In this document: piece after piece, positions 26,043-35,359 of the stretch
Layout of the letters: every line of letters begins with the position of its first letter
How positions within the stretch are numbered: position 1 is the stretch's first letter
Origin: Spirochaetaceae bacterium
GTDB lineage: Bacteria; Spirochaetota; Spirochaetia; SZUA-6; Bin103
Reading direction: 5' to 3'
Assembly: GCA_028821475.1 (NCBI GenBank)
Contig: JAPPGB010000076.1
Span: forward strand, 1 to 64,000
Length of the DNA stretch: 64,000 nt
Position numbers and translations under genes: made by a program
The notes under the pieces: generated by a model
Database searches by the model: none
Told to the model about the DNA's origin: nothing
Seen by the model: the letters and a program-made list of their open reading frames with translations, nothing else

Positions 26043-26210
26043 ATGCACACTACCTTACCGAAGCGACCGCGCGATCCCGCACAACTCGCCAAGCTGATGG
26101 TCGACATGGCCGGCGGCGACGTTCCCAACGACAAGGACCAGGCGCTCCGGGCGCTGGCCGAGCGCGACCGGCGTAAGGCCGCGGCGACGCGCCAAGCCAA
26201 GAGATCGTGA
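26043..26210 (+). CDS. small basic protein, RDPxQLAK family
   Basis: 55 residues: MHTTLPKRPRDPAQLAKLMV then GGDVPNDKDQALRALAERDR and a basic end. The RDPxQLAKxxVDxAxG stretch matches a known class of small basic bacterial proteins of unknown role. The stop overlaps the GTG of the coiled-coil gene by 4 bp (GTGA), so they form a two-gene unit. The copies at 44.7 and 50.4 kb carry a 1-bp insertion (CTGATTGG for CTGATGG) that cuts off their N-termini. Confidence 0.65.
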   Translation: MHTTLPKRPRDPAQLAKLMVDMAGGDVPNDKDQALRALAERDRRKAAATRQAKRS

Positions 26211-26479
26211 GTGCCGAAGCTGTCGCCATCGTGGGCGCCGCTGTCGGCATGCTGGCCGTACTGGTCCCGCTCTTGCTGACGCTGGCCGCCGGCATCCGGC
26301 GCGACCTTGACCAGGTACGCGCCGACGTGGCCGAAGTGCGCCGCGACCTGCAAGCCCTCACCGCCCGCGTTGACTCGCTGGCCGAGCGCGTTGCCCGCAT
26401 CGAGGGCGCGTTGACCGGCCCGTGGCGCCCGGCGAACGGCACGCCGGCGAGCACCCAGGGGGCGTCGTCGGCCGGCTGA
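26207..26479 (+). CDS. small membrane-anchored coiled-coil protein, GALTGPWRP family
   Basis: 90 residues from GTG 26207. Membrane span at about residues 6-28 (AVAIVGAAVGMLAVLVPLLL), coiled coil at about 30-68 (RRDLDQVRADVAEVRRDL), then ARIEGALTGPWRPANGTP and a short Gly/Ser/Ala end. Identical in protein sequence to 50545-50817. Translationally coupled to the small basic protein upstream. Confidence 0.7.
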   Translation: MSAEAVAIVGAAVGMLAVLVPLLLTLAAGIRRDLDQVRADVAEVRRDLQALTARVDSLAERVARIEGALTGPWRPANGTPASTQGASSAG

Positions 26480-26539
26480 CGCTCGCAGACTTGTGCGCGC
26501 CCGGAACCTGCCGCAACGTGGGTGTGAGCCTCAACTGCC

Positions 26540-26800
26540 TGCCGATTCGAGAAGCGCTGCCTCATCCAAGCGAGACTGATCGTGTCTGTCGCAATCCGAA
26601 CGTCGACGCTCACGGTGTAGCCGCACTCGGTGCACACACACTTGATCATCCGGGAGCCGGAGCCTGTGCCGCGCGACTTGCCGCCGCGCATGTCGATGCC
26701 GCCGGAGCACGGTCGTGGTCCCTTGCTCGGCTTGCCGGTGATCGTCGGCAGCGGCTTGCCGTCGGTCGGCTCCGGGGTCCGGCTGCCGAGCCGACATCAC
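26540..26800 (-). pseudogene. C-terminal zinc-ribbon fragment of a SprT-like protein
   Basis: One minus-strand frame reads MRGGKSRGTGSGSRMIKCVC then TECGYTVSVDVRIATD, similar to the end of phage or mobile-element SprT-like proteins (K..RMIKC.C..CGY). Only one CxxC pair is seen; the metallopeptidase part and further zinc ligands are absent. It occupies the place where the related modules carry an antitoxin fragment. Confidence 0.45.
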
Positions 26801-26849
26801 CGCCTGTCGAGAGCGCCTGGGCAGCGCTGCGGTGAGTGAGGTGAGGCTG

Positions 26850-27182
26850 ATGAATAGAGCCAAGACCGCGAAGCTGGAGAGAGCCGGGTGGACGCTGGGG
26901 ACTGCCAAGGAGTTCCTGGGTCTCACTGAGGAAGAGGCGGCTCTGATAGAAATCAAACTGGCGCTCGCCAGGGGCATCAAGGAGCGGCGGCTCTCTTTGC
27001 GGCTCACACAGGAAGACCTGGCGAAGCAATTGAGATCCAGTCAGTCTCGGGTCGCGAAGATGGAGGCTTCCGACGCTACGGTGTCCATGGATTTCCTGGT
27101 GCGTTCGCTGCTCGTGCTCGGTGCGACGACTCAGGAAGTCGGACGGGTCATCGCAAGAAGTTCGGCGGCTCCGGCCGCTTGA
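26850..27182 (+). CDS. XRE-type helix-turn-helix regulator/antitoxin
   Basis: 110 residues from ATG 26850 with GAGGTGAGG upstream. The N-terminal helix (TAKEFLGLTEEEAALIEIKL) is typical of antitoxin-like XRE proteins, followed by the HTH: LTQEDLAKQLRSSQSRVAKM and SMDFLVRSLLVLGA. Such proteins often pair with a HigB/RelE toxin, but no toxin lies next to this copy. Two near-identical copies exist at 45461 and 51180 plus a 3' fragment at 24961. Confidence 0.8.
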   Translation: MNRAKTAKLERAGWTLGTAKEFLGLTEEEAALIEIKLALARGIKERRLSLRLTQEDLAKQLRSSQSRVAKMEASDATVSMDFLVRSLLVLGATTQEVGRVIARSSAAPAA

Positions 27183-27308
27183 GGACGCGCCGGAGTGCGG
27201 TGGCGCTCGCTGCGCGTGCGCACCGGCTACTCCGCGGCGGCGACGATCCGGTTGCCGAACAAGCCGCGGTCGCCAGCCCCGGGCTCGTGCTCCGCTCCAT
27301 GGCTGCTC

Positions 27309-29591
27309 CTACGCGCCCGGCGAGCTTCCGTGGTCCGCGAGCCAACGGGTCAGCCGGTCCGAGAGCTTGCCCGCCACGTCACCGGCGTTCCTGGAAGTTG
27401 CCTTCAGCCCCCGCACCGGAACCGCCCCCGAGGCGGCGATCATGGCTTCCAAGGACCTGGCGCAGACCAGTTCGCGATGCAGAGCCTCGGGCATGTTTCG
27501 ATGGTGTGCGGCGCGCGCGAAAACGGGGTGGTCAGCTTCCTCCGCGGGGCCCGGGCATGACCGGAAGCAGCCGCTCTTCGGAATGGGCTCGCGAAGCAGA
27601 GCTTCGGCGTCGATTATTCCGGCGCCGAATCCGTCAGGCAGGTTGTGGCGCTTGGAGGCGGTTTTCTTGACAAGGCATCGGAACAGTTCCGGTATCTCCG
27701 CAGGCTCGCGGCGGGCGAGCTCTTCGCGGTGATACGACAGCCACATGGCGGCGATGCCGGCCGTGAGTGCGACGGCACACGAGGTGCCGTACCCGCGGCA
27801 TACCGTCGGCATCTCATCCTTCACCGTGGCGCGCCAGACCGACTCGGCCGGCGCCGTGACGTCCACCTGGGGGCCGCGGCACGATCCGCGCCACCGGCAG
27901 CGGTTGATGTCAGAGCCGGCTACGGCAATGGTTTCGTCGTAACGCGCGGGTGGAACGACAAAACCGACTTCGTTTCCCGCGGCAGCGCAGACGATAGTGC
28001 CGTGCGCGTTGGCTTCTTGTATTGCCTCCCGCAGACTCCGGTATGGAACACCGCCGAGGCTCATCGAAATCACCTCGCAGCCAGACTTGACGGCGTACCT
28101 CACCGCGTCTCGCAGTCGCCTCATGCCCGACCAGAACAGGACTGGGGCCGGGCGCGGGTGCCCCGGTTTCGTGACGCGAAGCGGTAGTATTTCAGCGCAA
28201 CATGCCGGACCGCTGACTCCGTGTTGCGGGTCGCTGCGTCCGCTCATGATGACGCTGGCCGTGGCGAGACCGTGGAGGCCGTCAGTGACAGCATCGCAGG
28301 TACGCGTCTCGTCGTCTCTCTCGACCCAGTCCCGGTCGATGTCGATGCGCACTCTGCCCATGTCCATCTCGCCGTGCTCGACAAAGCCGCTGTCGGGGTG
28401 TCCGATGAGGACTCCCGCTCCAGGCCTCTTGTTGGCGGACTCGATCAGTTTCCACGCTTCCGGCACGTTGCATTGCTCGATCGCCCAGGTGTGAGATTCC
28501 GTGCCGCGCTTGTGCTGCTTGTCTCGCCGCAGCCCGCGTATACCGCCATCGGGTGCATCGGACTCACCGGGAATCGGGAACCTGAAGGAGGGCTCCGCAT
28601 AGACGACACCGCGTTGGCCGCCGAGCACGTGTGCGTGGTCCCAAGCTTCCGCGAAGCTCACCGGCAGGGCATCGGCAGAGATCGCATCGAATGTATATTG
28701 GTCTCCCGGACAGGGAGTTACATGCCACTCTGATCCGAGGTGATCGGCAACGAGGCATTCGGCTTCCGGCAACGGCGATGGCGCGCCGCCGGCATCGCCG
28801 CGAGTGGGACGCAGCTTGAACGTGATCGATTCGCAGCTCACCCAGCACGGGTCATTGAGCGCATCTCCCCCATCTCCGCGCCGGTCCGTGCGCGTGACGT
28901 TGAGGAACTTCGCCTTCGCCGCCAAGCGGCAGGCCGCCCTGCGGTCGCCGCGGCAGTGATACGTGTGGGGGTCGCCGTCGTTCGGATCGACGAAGCCGAC
29001 GTACCCGCCGGGGCGCACGCCGAACGACCGAACGCCGCGGCCGAGGAAGTCGTTGTGATTGAGATGTTCCTCGTTCTCGGTGAAGTACAGGGGCAACAGG
29101 AAATTCGAGACGGCAACGCCATCGATGGTATAGGTGTCTGCCTGCACGGCATCGCACAATTCGTACCAATGGTAGACGACGCGCCCACCCTCCGCGGGGT
29201 CGGGATGGGGGCCTTGCACCAAGCGGTTGATTTCCGGGTCCATCGCCAACTCAAGGGCCTCATGGGAGAGGGTTACGCTCCAGTCCTCGTTCAGCAGATC
29301 CGACAGAGCGGGAAAGACGACGCCGTAGGGTACTCCGCGAGCGGTCAGCCCGTGGTAGCCGAGCGCCCTTGCGGTCTTGTCGCCGTCCCAGAGATAGATC
29401 ACGGCATCGCCGCGCATGTTGAGCGGTCGTCTTGGATCGGGGCTCTCGCCGGTCCATCCCTCAAGTCGCAGGTGCACATCCGCATGCCAGTAGCGCCTGA
29501 AGTCGTCCTGCAACTGGCGGTTGACCGCTCGAATCTTGTCCTGGACTTCCTGACGACACAGCATCGTTGCGTTGATGACGGAAATTGTCAC
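27309..29591 (-). CDS. subtilisin-like serine peptidase (S8) with N-terminal HEALE domain
   Basis: 760 residues from GTG 29591, preferred over ATG 29606 because GGAGGAG lies 6 nt upstream. Residues about 1-320 form a domain with VTLSHEALELAMDP, a pattern seen in uncharacterised phage and bacterial proteins. The C-terminal subtilase has VLIGHPDSG (Asp about 400), DGLHGLATASVI (His about 440), AAAGNE (Asn about 540) and GYGTSCAVALTAG (Ser about 604). No signal peptide is seen, so it is probably cytoplasmic. It is flanked by toxin-antitoxin remnants, suggesting a conflict or defence role, but this is inference. Confidence 0.8.
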   Translation of the reverse strand: MTISVINATMLCRQEVQDKIRAVNRQLQDDFRRYWHADVHLRLEGWTGESPDPRRPLNMRGDAVIYLWDGDKTARALGYHGLTARGVPYGVVFPALSDLLNEDWSVTLSHEALELAMDPEINRLVQGPHPDPAEGGRVVYHWYELCDAVQADTYTIDGVAVSNFLLPLYFTENEEHLNHNDFLGRGVRSFGVRPGGYVGFVDPNDGDPHTYHCRGDRRAACRLAAKAKFLNVTRTDRRGDGGDALNDPCWVSCESITFKLRPTRGDAGGAPSPLPEAECLVADHLGSEWHVTPCPGDQYTFDAISADALPVSFAEAWDHAHVLGGQRGVVYAEPSFRFPIPGESDAPDGGIRGLRRDKQHKRGTESHTWAIEQCNVPEAWKLIESANKRPGAGVLIGHPDSGFVEHGEMDMGRVRIDIDRDWVERDDETRTCDAVTDGLHGLATASVIMSGRSDPQHGVSGPACCAEILPLRVTKPGHPRPAPVLFWSGMRRLRDAVRYAVKSGCEVISMSLGGVPYRSLREAIQEANAHGTIVCAAAGNEVGFVVPPARYDETIAVAGSDINRCRWRGSCRGPQVDVTAPAESVWRATVKDEMPTVCRGYGTSCAVALTAGIAAMWLSYHREELARREPAEIPELFRCLVKKTASKRHNLPDGFGAGIIDAEALLREPIPKSGCFRSCPGPAEEADHPVFARAAHHRNMPEALHRELVCARSLEAMIAASGAVPVRGLKATSRNAGDVAGKLSDRLTRWLADHGSSPGA

Positions 29592-29867
29592 CGGCCACTC
29601 CTCCATGCGCTCTCTGCTGCGACTCGTTGCTCGCCGGGTTCCACTACAGTACGTCAGTATAGATCAGAACACATTGTACGTCGCGACGTCATGACAGCCG
29701 CACGAACCGTGCACGGTGAGGGAGGTTCTTGGAGCCTGGATGTCCGGTCACATCTCCCGGTCGCAGGCCGCCGCGCCACTCGGCACCGACGCATGGTCGC
29801 TGTAGGCAGGGGAGCGCGCCGGTGGCGAATTCCGTTGCGACCATCTCGGTGGCTGCCGGCAAGCAGG

Positions 29868-30231
29868 AACGCCCGGCCACCCGGAGTGGCGCTGGGGATC
29901 AGAACGGCGAGCTTGCAGCACTGGGCGCCTTGACGGACCTCTGGAAGAGGCCATTGCCGCACGTATCCACGACCGCAAAGACACTCCGAATCCTTCTCCG
30001 AGCGGCGAGGCCGATGTCCTACTGCCGACCCTTACCGCTGTCAAAGTGATGCTGTACCAGGGAATGCGCGATCAGAACATCGGTAAGGCCGAGATGGCCA
30101 GGCGTTTGGGCTGGCATCTGCCGCAAGTGGATCGCGTGTTGAACGTCAATCACCGTTCACGGCTCGATCAGATGGATGCCGCGTTACGTGCAATCGGTCG
30201 ACGCCTCGAAGTCACGTCAGTGGCTGCGTAA
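29868..30231 (+). pseudogene. hicB: decayed HicB-type antitoxin
   Basis: The final 61 codons from 30046 are intact: KAEMARRLGWHLPQVDRVLN then RSRLDQMDAALRAIGRRLEV, the C-terminal HTH of HicB. Upstream, the same frame gives LEEAIAARIHDRKDTPNPSP and VLLPTLTAVKVMLYQ, also HicB-like. Before about 29942 similarity continues only in another frame (GELAALGALTD), so a frameshift splits the gene. No HicA toxin is present. Confidence 0.65.
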
Positions 30232-30315
30232 CCAGGGCCTTCACGTTGGAGTTCTGTTGGGTTCTATCGCCGGAAGTTCTCGCGCATGCCGGGAATGTCA
30301 ATGCTTCCCCAACAA

Positions 30316-30339
30316 CGCTGGGTCAGTTGTGACCCAGCG
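30316..30339. other. perfect 10-bp inverted repeat
   Basis: CGCTGGGTCA (30316-30325), loop GTTG, TGACCCAGCG (30330-30339). It lies 85 bp after hicB and before the 145-bp repeat. There is no T-run, so it may be a recombination or protein-binding structure rather than a terminator. Confidence 0.55.
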
Positions 30340-30386
30340 GGTGGGAACGCCCCATGTGGCGCTGTTGCGAGTCAGCAGTCAAACGG

Positions 30387-30531
30387 TACGTCCTAACGGA
30401 ATACAGGGGCGCACGAAGGCGCCCCTGGGGTGGTAATGATCGGACTCCGTGTTTCCCTATTTGGGTGGCAGTCCGACGGGTAGTGATTACGTTGACAGCA
30501 TGAGCCTGATCGCACAGCCACGGCAACCCCT
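30387..30531. repeat. 145-bp structured repeat, copy 2
   Basis: Copy of 25144-25288. Here the first hairpin is perfect: CAGGGGCGC, ACGAAG, GCGCCCCTG. It abuts the 3'-truncated integrase fragment. Confidence 0.7.
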
Positions 30532-30659
30532 TCGCGCCGCTTTGCGTCGTTGCACGCCCGCCGGCCGAGGTTGGTTGCAGGATAGCTGCCGTGTAGCGTG
30601 GGAGATGGTAGTTCCGTTCCGAGTGCGCCCCTGGTGCGGAAGGGAGGAGTGGTGCCGCC

Positions 30660-31575
30660 GGTCTTGCTGCGCCGCCCTTCGAGGATCGACGCAAGCTGCC
30701 GGGTAATCGGCAGTCCGAGCGGGCGTACCGGACTTGGTGTGCGGCACGTGCACGACCCCGCGCGCAAGGTCCACGCGCTCCCAGCGCAGCGTCAATATCT
30801 CTCCCCGCCGCATCCCGGAGTACATCGCAACCCAGAAGATGGAGCGGGTGGCCGGGTCCTTCACCACCGCCTCGATGCCGCGCTGCCAGTAGGGCAGGGC
30901 TTCCGCGGGCGACGAGATCACCCGCCGCACGATCGGGTTGAACCGCCCGCCCGCCGCCAGCCACAGGTCGACCGGGTTGCGCAGCCCCTCGTGATCGACG
31001 CAGGCGCGGCGGTAGATGGAGCGCAGGAGCGAGATCACCTGGTTCCCGATCGCCCAGCCGTGGTTGCTGGTGAGCAGGGTGAAGCGCGCCTCCACCTCGC
31101 GGCGCTCGATGGCATTCAGCGGGCGCGACACCCAGTCGGCGAGATAGTGCTCGATGGCGCGGCGGTAGGCGTCACTGGTCTTCGTCGAGCGGAAGGACTT
31201 GGCGCCCAGGTAATCCTGGAACGCCTCGCACAGGGTCGGCATGCTCCGCGCCCGCGCGCGCTTGTCCGCCGGATCCTGGCCGTCGGCCACCTTGCCGAGC
31301 ATCCTGTGGGCGATCCGGCGTGCCTGGTCGGGCGTCACGGGGCCGAAGCGCCCGATGACCACGCGCTTGTTGGGCGCCTTGCGTCCGCCGTCGCCGGCGC
31401 GGTAGTTGACGATGAACGACTTGAGCCCCGAGGGCTGGACGCGAACCCCGAACCCGATGAGCTTGTCGTCCCATGCGATGAACGCCTTGTCGGACGGCTC
31501 CAGCGCCGCGACGTTCCGTTTGTTCAGCGTCAGCCTGAGCCGCGCGGCACGCTTCGCGGTCGTCAATCCATCCAT
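30660..31575 (-). pseudogene. tyrosine integrase, 3'-truncated
   Basis: Starts at ATG 31575 (MDGLTTAKRAARLRLTLNKR) and follows the full integrase at 51915-53207 through the arm-binding domain, SAM-like core and catalytic SGMRRGEILTLRW. After HTKSGTP the frame shifts, and soon afterwards (about 30660) similarity stops, so the catalytic HxxR, second His and Tyr are missing. It is fused in frame upstream to the IS630 remnant, which creates a 606-codon chimera that is not a real protein. Confidence 0.85.
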
Positions 31576-31589
31576 CCTGACACGATGGA

Positions 31590-32545
31590 GAAGTAGATCT
31601 CGATCTGGTTCAATCAGCTTGCGTGGATCGGAAGATGCTCGACCTTGATGTTGAGCCACTGGCCCTACAGCCGCTCGATGGAGGCGCGACCTCGGTGTGA
31701 GGAACCGTTGTCGACGATCCAGAATACCCGAGAAGCGGACCGATAGGGTTCGTGGTCCATGATCTTGCCGACCAGTTGGTTTGAAGGGGGCGACACCGGG
31801 TTTCGGTGCGTAGTGACCGAACAGCCTGGCATGCCGGACGTCCCAGGCCGCGAAGTAACAGAGCGCACTGCGGCGCTCGTACTCATGTTCTACGCGCATC
31901 GCTTGACGCGGGCGCGGACCGCGTGTGAGATGCTTGCGCCGACGCGCTTGGATGCTCGGCTTCTCGTCGGCGCAGATGACCATGTCGTCGGCGCGCAGTG
32001 GCACCCCGTGCCACATTCCTTGGTCCAGGTCAAGGACCGGTCCGGCTTTCTCTTCGAAGCGTGGGCCACGTGGGAAGATCCAGCTCCGGAACTGCCAGGG
32101 ACGGATGGCGTCTTGAACGAGCCACCTCCAGATGGTGGCGCCGCTGATCTCGGCGACGATGCGCCTGCGTGCAGCTTCGGAGACGATTTCGGAGGTGGAG
32201 TAGCGTGAGAGCGGCAGGCCGCTCTCGCGCGGCAGTTCGCAGGCGAGTGCCTTGATCCTGACGACGACGTCAGGGGGGAAAGACGGACGGTCGTCCGGTT
32301 CGGGCACGATCCTGCAAGCCGAGCAGACGCTGATCGAAAAACCGTTTGCGCCATCTGCTGGCGACCTGGCGCGGAATGTCGAGCTTCAAGCCGATGGACT
32401 TGTTGTCGAGTCCTTGAGCAGCGAGTAGTACAACCTTGGCCCGGACCACCTGATAATACGGTGCCGTATATCTGCGTGAGATCCGTTCCAGTTCCCGCTT
32501 CTCGGCGGGAGAGAGCACAATTTGGTATGGGCTCCGTCTTGGCAT
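31590..32545 (-). pseudogene. IS630-family transposase remnant
   Basis: Starts MPRRSPYQIVLSPAEKRELE from ATG 32545 and continues with HTH WRKRFFDQRLLGLQDRARTG, a frame change, then IWRWLVQDAIRPWQFRSWIFP, VICADEKPSIQARRR (DDE Asp), EHEYERRSALCYFAAWDVR, another frame change to RVFWIVDNGSSHRG, and HLPIHAS-stop-LNQIEIYFSIV where TGG has become TGA. The final part is cut off by the integrase fragment. At least three disabling changes; no terminal repeats were identified. Bases 32546-32815 hold only the upstream region. Confidence 0.85.
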
Positions 32546-32815
32546 TCTGTCCTCCCAGCGGGTTGAGAGTGCCGGATATGGAACCACGAGACAGCCGAGA
32601 AGGTCAATGCTCTGTACGTAACTGTATTTGTTCGTCGATGTCACAAGCTGCCGTCGTGGGCAGTGGATAGAGAGGCGAACAAGACCATGGCTGACCGAGG
32701 AACGCCCGCTAGACCCCTGCCGGCGGAGTTTCGGCATCGTTCGGATCGCTCAACGTTGCGTCCCGTTAGGGTACCATGGTAGGATTATGCCGTTCAGCCA
32801 CGGAATCGACAGCAA

Positions 32816-33679
32816 ATGCGTCCTGCGACCGACAGCCAGCCGCCAACACTAGATGACTACGAACAACGTATTTCTGATTACCTCGGCTTGACCGACGAGC
32901 AAGTCGGACTCATTTCGAGACGCCTTTCATCTGACAGCCGCGCACGCTTCGACACTGCTGCAGTTGATCTAGGCTATGCAACAAATAAGGCGATTCGGCG
33001 TTGTCGCCGAGCCTATAAACTTGACGCGAAACTTGCCACATGTCTTCAGCTTACTGAGCACGAGAAAGCAGATATCGAGAGTTATCGACGCTCGGAACGA
33101 ACTGGAAACTTTGGAGAAATTGCCGTACAGCTAGGTATTGTTCCTCAATTTAAAATCGATCAGTGTTTAAGGCGATTCTCCCTTTTTAGATTGCGTCAAA
33201 TCAACCCAGCGTGGGTTGCGGTTGGTTTGCAGATCGTAATTTTGATAATCCAAATCCTTTTTCCTTCCATCTATCTCAATGAGGTGACGATAGACCCAGA
33301 GAGTGGAGCTACTGACCAGGCTGCATATCTTTCGGTGGAAACTCTTCCTGGTAAGGCTATCGAAGAATCGGACTATACACTCGAAGACAAAAATGAGATC
33401 AGTGACATCAATCATCACTGGCTCTTGGGTGTTACGTACAATGGACAGAGTGAGGTTGCTTCTGGGTGTCTGACGGGGAACATCGAGTATCTCGGAGGAT
33501 TACAAAAACCGCTCTCTCAGAAATTGTCTCTTCATCCAGACCATCCTAAAACAGCGTACGGATTGACTGCCACTACAAACTCTCCGATTTGTTTGGCGAG
33601 ATTGGCCTTCTATCGGGATTGTAGCAGTGCAGTACCTGACCCGGTGGAGATCGCCTATGATTGTAAGGAACAGCTATGA
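32816..33679 (+). CDS. single-span membrane protein of unknown function
   Basis: 287 residues. An N-terminal helical region of about 135 residues (DYLGLTDEQVGLISRRL, repeated DLGYATNK / QLGIVPQFK segments) is followed by one membrane span (PAWVAVGLQIVILIIQILF) and an extracytoplasmic C-terminal part with several cysteines. GC is clearly lower than in the flanks. Its stop overlaps the next ATG (ATGA), so it forms an operon with the secreted PPC-type protein. No family recognised. Confidence 0.65.
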   Translation: MRPATDSQPPTLDDYEQRISDYLGLTDEQVGLISRRLSSDSRARFDTAAVDLGYATNKAIRRCRRAYKLDAKLATCLQLTEHEKADIESYRRSERTGNFGEIAVQLGIVPQFKIDQCLRRFSLFRLRQINPAWVAVGLQIVILIIQILFPSIYLNEVTIDPESGATDQAAYLSVETLPGKAIEESDYTLEDKNEISDINHHWLLGVTYNGQSEVASGCLTGNIEYLGGLQKPLSQKLSLHPDHPKTAYGLTATTNSPICLARLAFYRDCSSAVPDPVEIAYDCKEQL

Positions 33680-34833
33680 GAAGCACAATTTTCGCTGCAG
33701 TGATCGCGATGCTCTCGTCTATACCCGTTGATTCGCAGTTGCTGATCGGCTATGAACCTGGACGAGAACAAGAGACAGAGGTCGCCCATTTCCTCTCCAA
33801 TGAAGGTGGTTTCGAAGCAGTAATTGCGGAGTTGCAATCTTCCACACTTACTGTCAGAGTTTCCGGTTCTCTGACCGCTTATCAAGTGATTGAGATTGCT
33901 GGACTCGTGGCCGACTACTATGAGTCGGCATCCGCTACAAGAGATAGCGGTTCGAGTATTAAGGAACTACATATACTGTGGGAAAAGAGACAAGAAGTAG
34001 ATGGCTTAGTCTTCTACGAGGGTGGAATTGCGTTCGAGGAGTACATACTTAATCTGTTCGCTAAGGAGGCAGATCCTAGCAACGTAATACGAGCATTTTC
34101 CGGTAGCGTTTATTCCATTGTGCCCGAAGATCAGTTCGAGGCAGAAGGGGATAACGCCCGCGATTCGGCCACCGAATCAGTGAGGGAGATTCATACGATC
34201 AGTATAGACGACACTGATTGGTTCAAACAGAGGATTCGGAGATCAGGAAAGTACGTCTTTGAGACGCGGTCTGTGGCCGGACAGCCGTACGTCGACACCC
34301 AGCTCGACGTGATAATCACTGACGGATATACCAAGAGCGACGACGACGGCGGCGCGGGTCTATACTCTAGAGTCGAAGTGTGTATCGAGCGTGGGCAAAA
34401 CGTCTTTGCGAGAGTCTCCGGGTTCTTCAGAGACGAGGGTTACTACGAGCTTGACGTTAGTCGTGCCGAGGGGAATAGTTGTGCGCCAGAAGGAGATGAA
34501 GCAGACAACCAGGGTAATAGTGTTCCGATTGGAGTTGGGTCCAAGACATTGGGCAGCCTACACTCAAAGACCGATGTTGACTGGTTCATACTTGAAGGAC
34601 TAACTCAGGGGGGTAACTATCAGATATCCCTCGACGGCGCGGATGTGGAAGTCAGTGGTATTCTACACCCTGGTCCAGGTGAATCCGAAAGTGCGGAGGG
34701 AGTTCGTCTCAAGTCGGGCGAGGGCATAGACTTCAAGTTGACCTCGTCAGGTCCGGTGTACTTGGAGATCTCTGGGAGTGGTGCTACTGAATACACGGTG
34801 GAATTGAAGGACTTCGAGCTGTACGAGTTGTGA
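33676..34833 (+). CDS. secreted protein with two PPC-like domains
   Basis: 385 residues with a signal peptide (MRSTIFAAVIAMLSSIPVDS). The first 140 residues are unknown. Two beta-sandwich segments resemble bacterial pre-peptidase C-terminal domains: IDDTDWFKQRIRRSGKYVFE at about 175-280 and SKTDVDWFILEGLTQGGNY at about 295-380. Low GC. Operonic with the membrane protein upstream, so they may form a membrane-anchored secreted complex; this is inferred from overlap only. Confidence 0.68.
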   Translation: MRSTIFAAVIAMLSSIPVDSQLLIGYEPGREQETEVAHFLSNEGGFEAVIAELQSSTLTVRVSGSLTAYQVIEIAGLVADYYESASATRDSGSSIKELHILWEKRQEVDGLVFYEGGIAFEEYILNLFAKEADPSNVIRAFSGSVYSIVPEDQFEAEGDNARDSATESVREIHTISIDDTDWFKQRIRRSGKYVFETRSVAGQPYVDTQLDVIITDGYTKSDDDGGAGLYSRVEVCIERGQNVFARVSGFFRDEGYYELDVSRAEGNSCAPEGDEADNQGNSVPIGVGSKTLGSLHSKTDVDWFILEGLTQGGNYQISLDGADVEVSGILHPGPGESESAEGVRLKSGEGIDFKLTSSGPVYLEISGSGATEYTVELKDFELYEL

Positions 34834-35359
34834 CCCGGGGCACGTAAGCTATTCGGACCGGATCCTTCCTCCACGGTTCAATGCGTGTGTAAACAGGTGA
34901 TCTCAGCACGGGTATGGGACGAGTTGGCGGAGTGGACGACGGCGCGCCTCCTTCTTAGTTATTGCGGCAGATGCTAGCCCAAGTTGCGCACTTTCTGACG
35001 TAAACTGTTTTTGCCACACGATTTGACATTTCTTTTGTCACTACAATCGATTCCTCCCCGGAGGCGGCGGGGTAGCCGCTATCCGCAACGTCCGGTAGAA
35101 CTTGCGATGCTCCGGCTCCGGCTGCGACGGTCGCCGCAGGCGGAGTACCGTCTCGTCCGTGCACCCGTGCAGTGACGATGGCGTAGGCGGAGAAGTGATA
35201 GGGCCGCAAAGTGTGAAGCCCGCAGCAGGCGAATGCTGCGGGCTTGGGTTAATCGAAGCCGTTGCGTCAACCCCCGGAAGAGGGTTCCGGCTCCCGTATC
35301 GCTGTCTGCTGCATCTTGAATGGCGTGCCGGGTCAAGATAGCGTTCGCGGGGCAAAGTC
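34834..35359. other. intergenic stretch with one strong hairpin
   Basis: No coding frame here has a start site or motif I can support. Apart from the hairpin at 35216-35245 I see only scattered short repeats. Confidence 0.5.
35216..35245. terminator. strong hairpin, possible terminator
   Basis: AAGCCCGCAGCA (35216-35227) pairs perfectly over 12 bp with TGCTGCGGGCTT (35234-35245), loop GGCGAA. The following T content is low (TGGGTT), so efficiency is uncertain. Its A-rich left side also allows minus-strand use. Confidence 0.55.

Noticed and set aside
30487-32307. A 606-codon open frame reading as a transposase-integrase fusion protein
   Set aside because: It joins an out-of-frame IS630 stretch to the start of an integrase fragment and ends in foreign sequence; both parts are individually broken.
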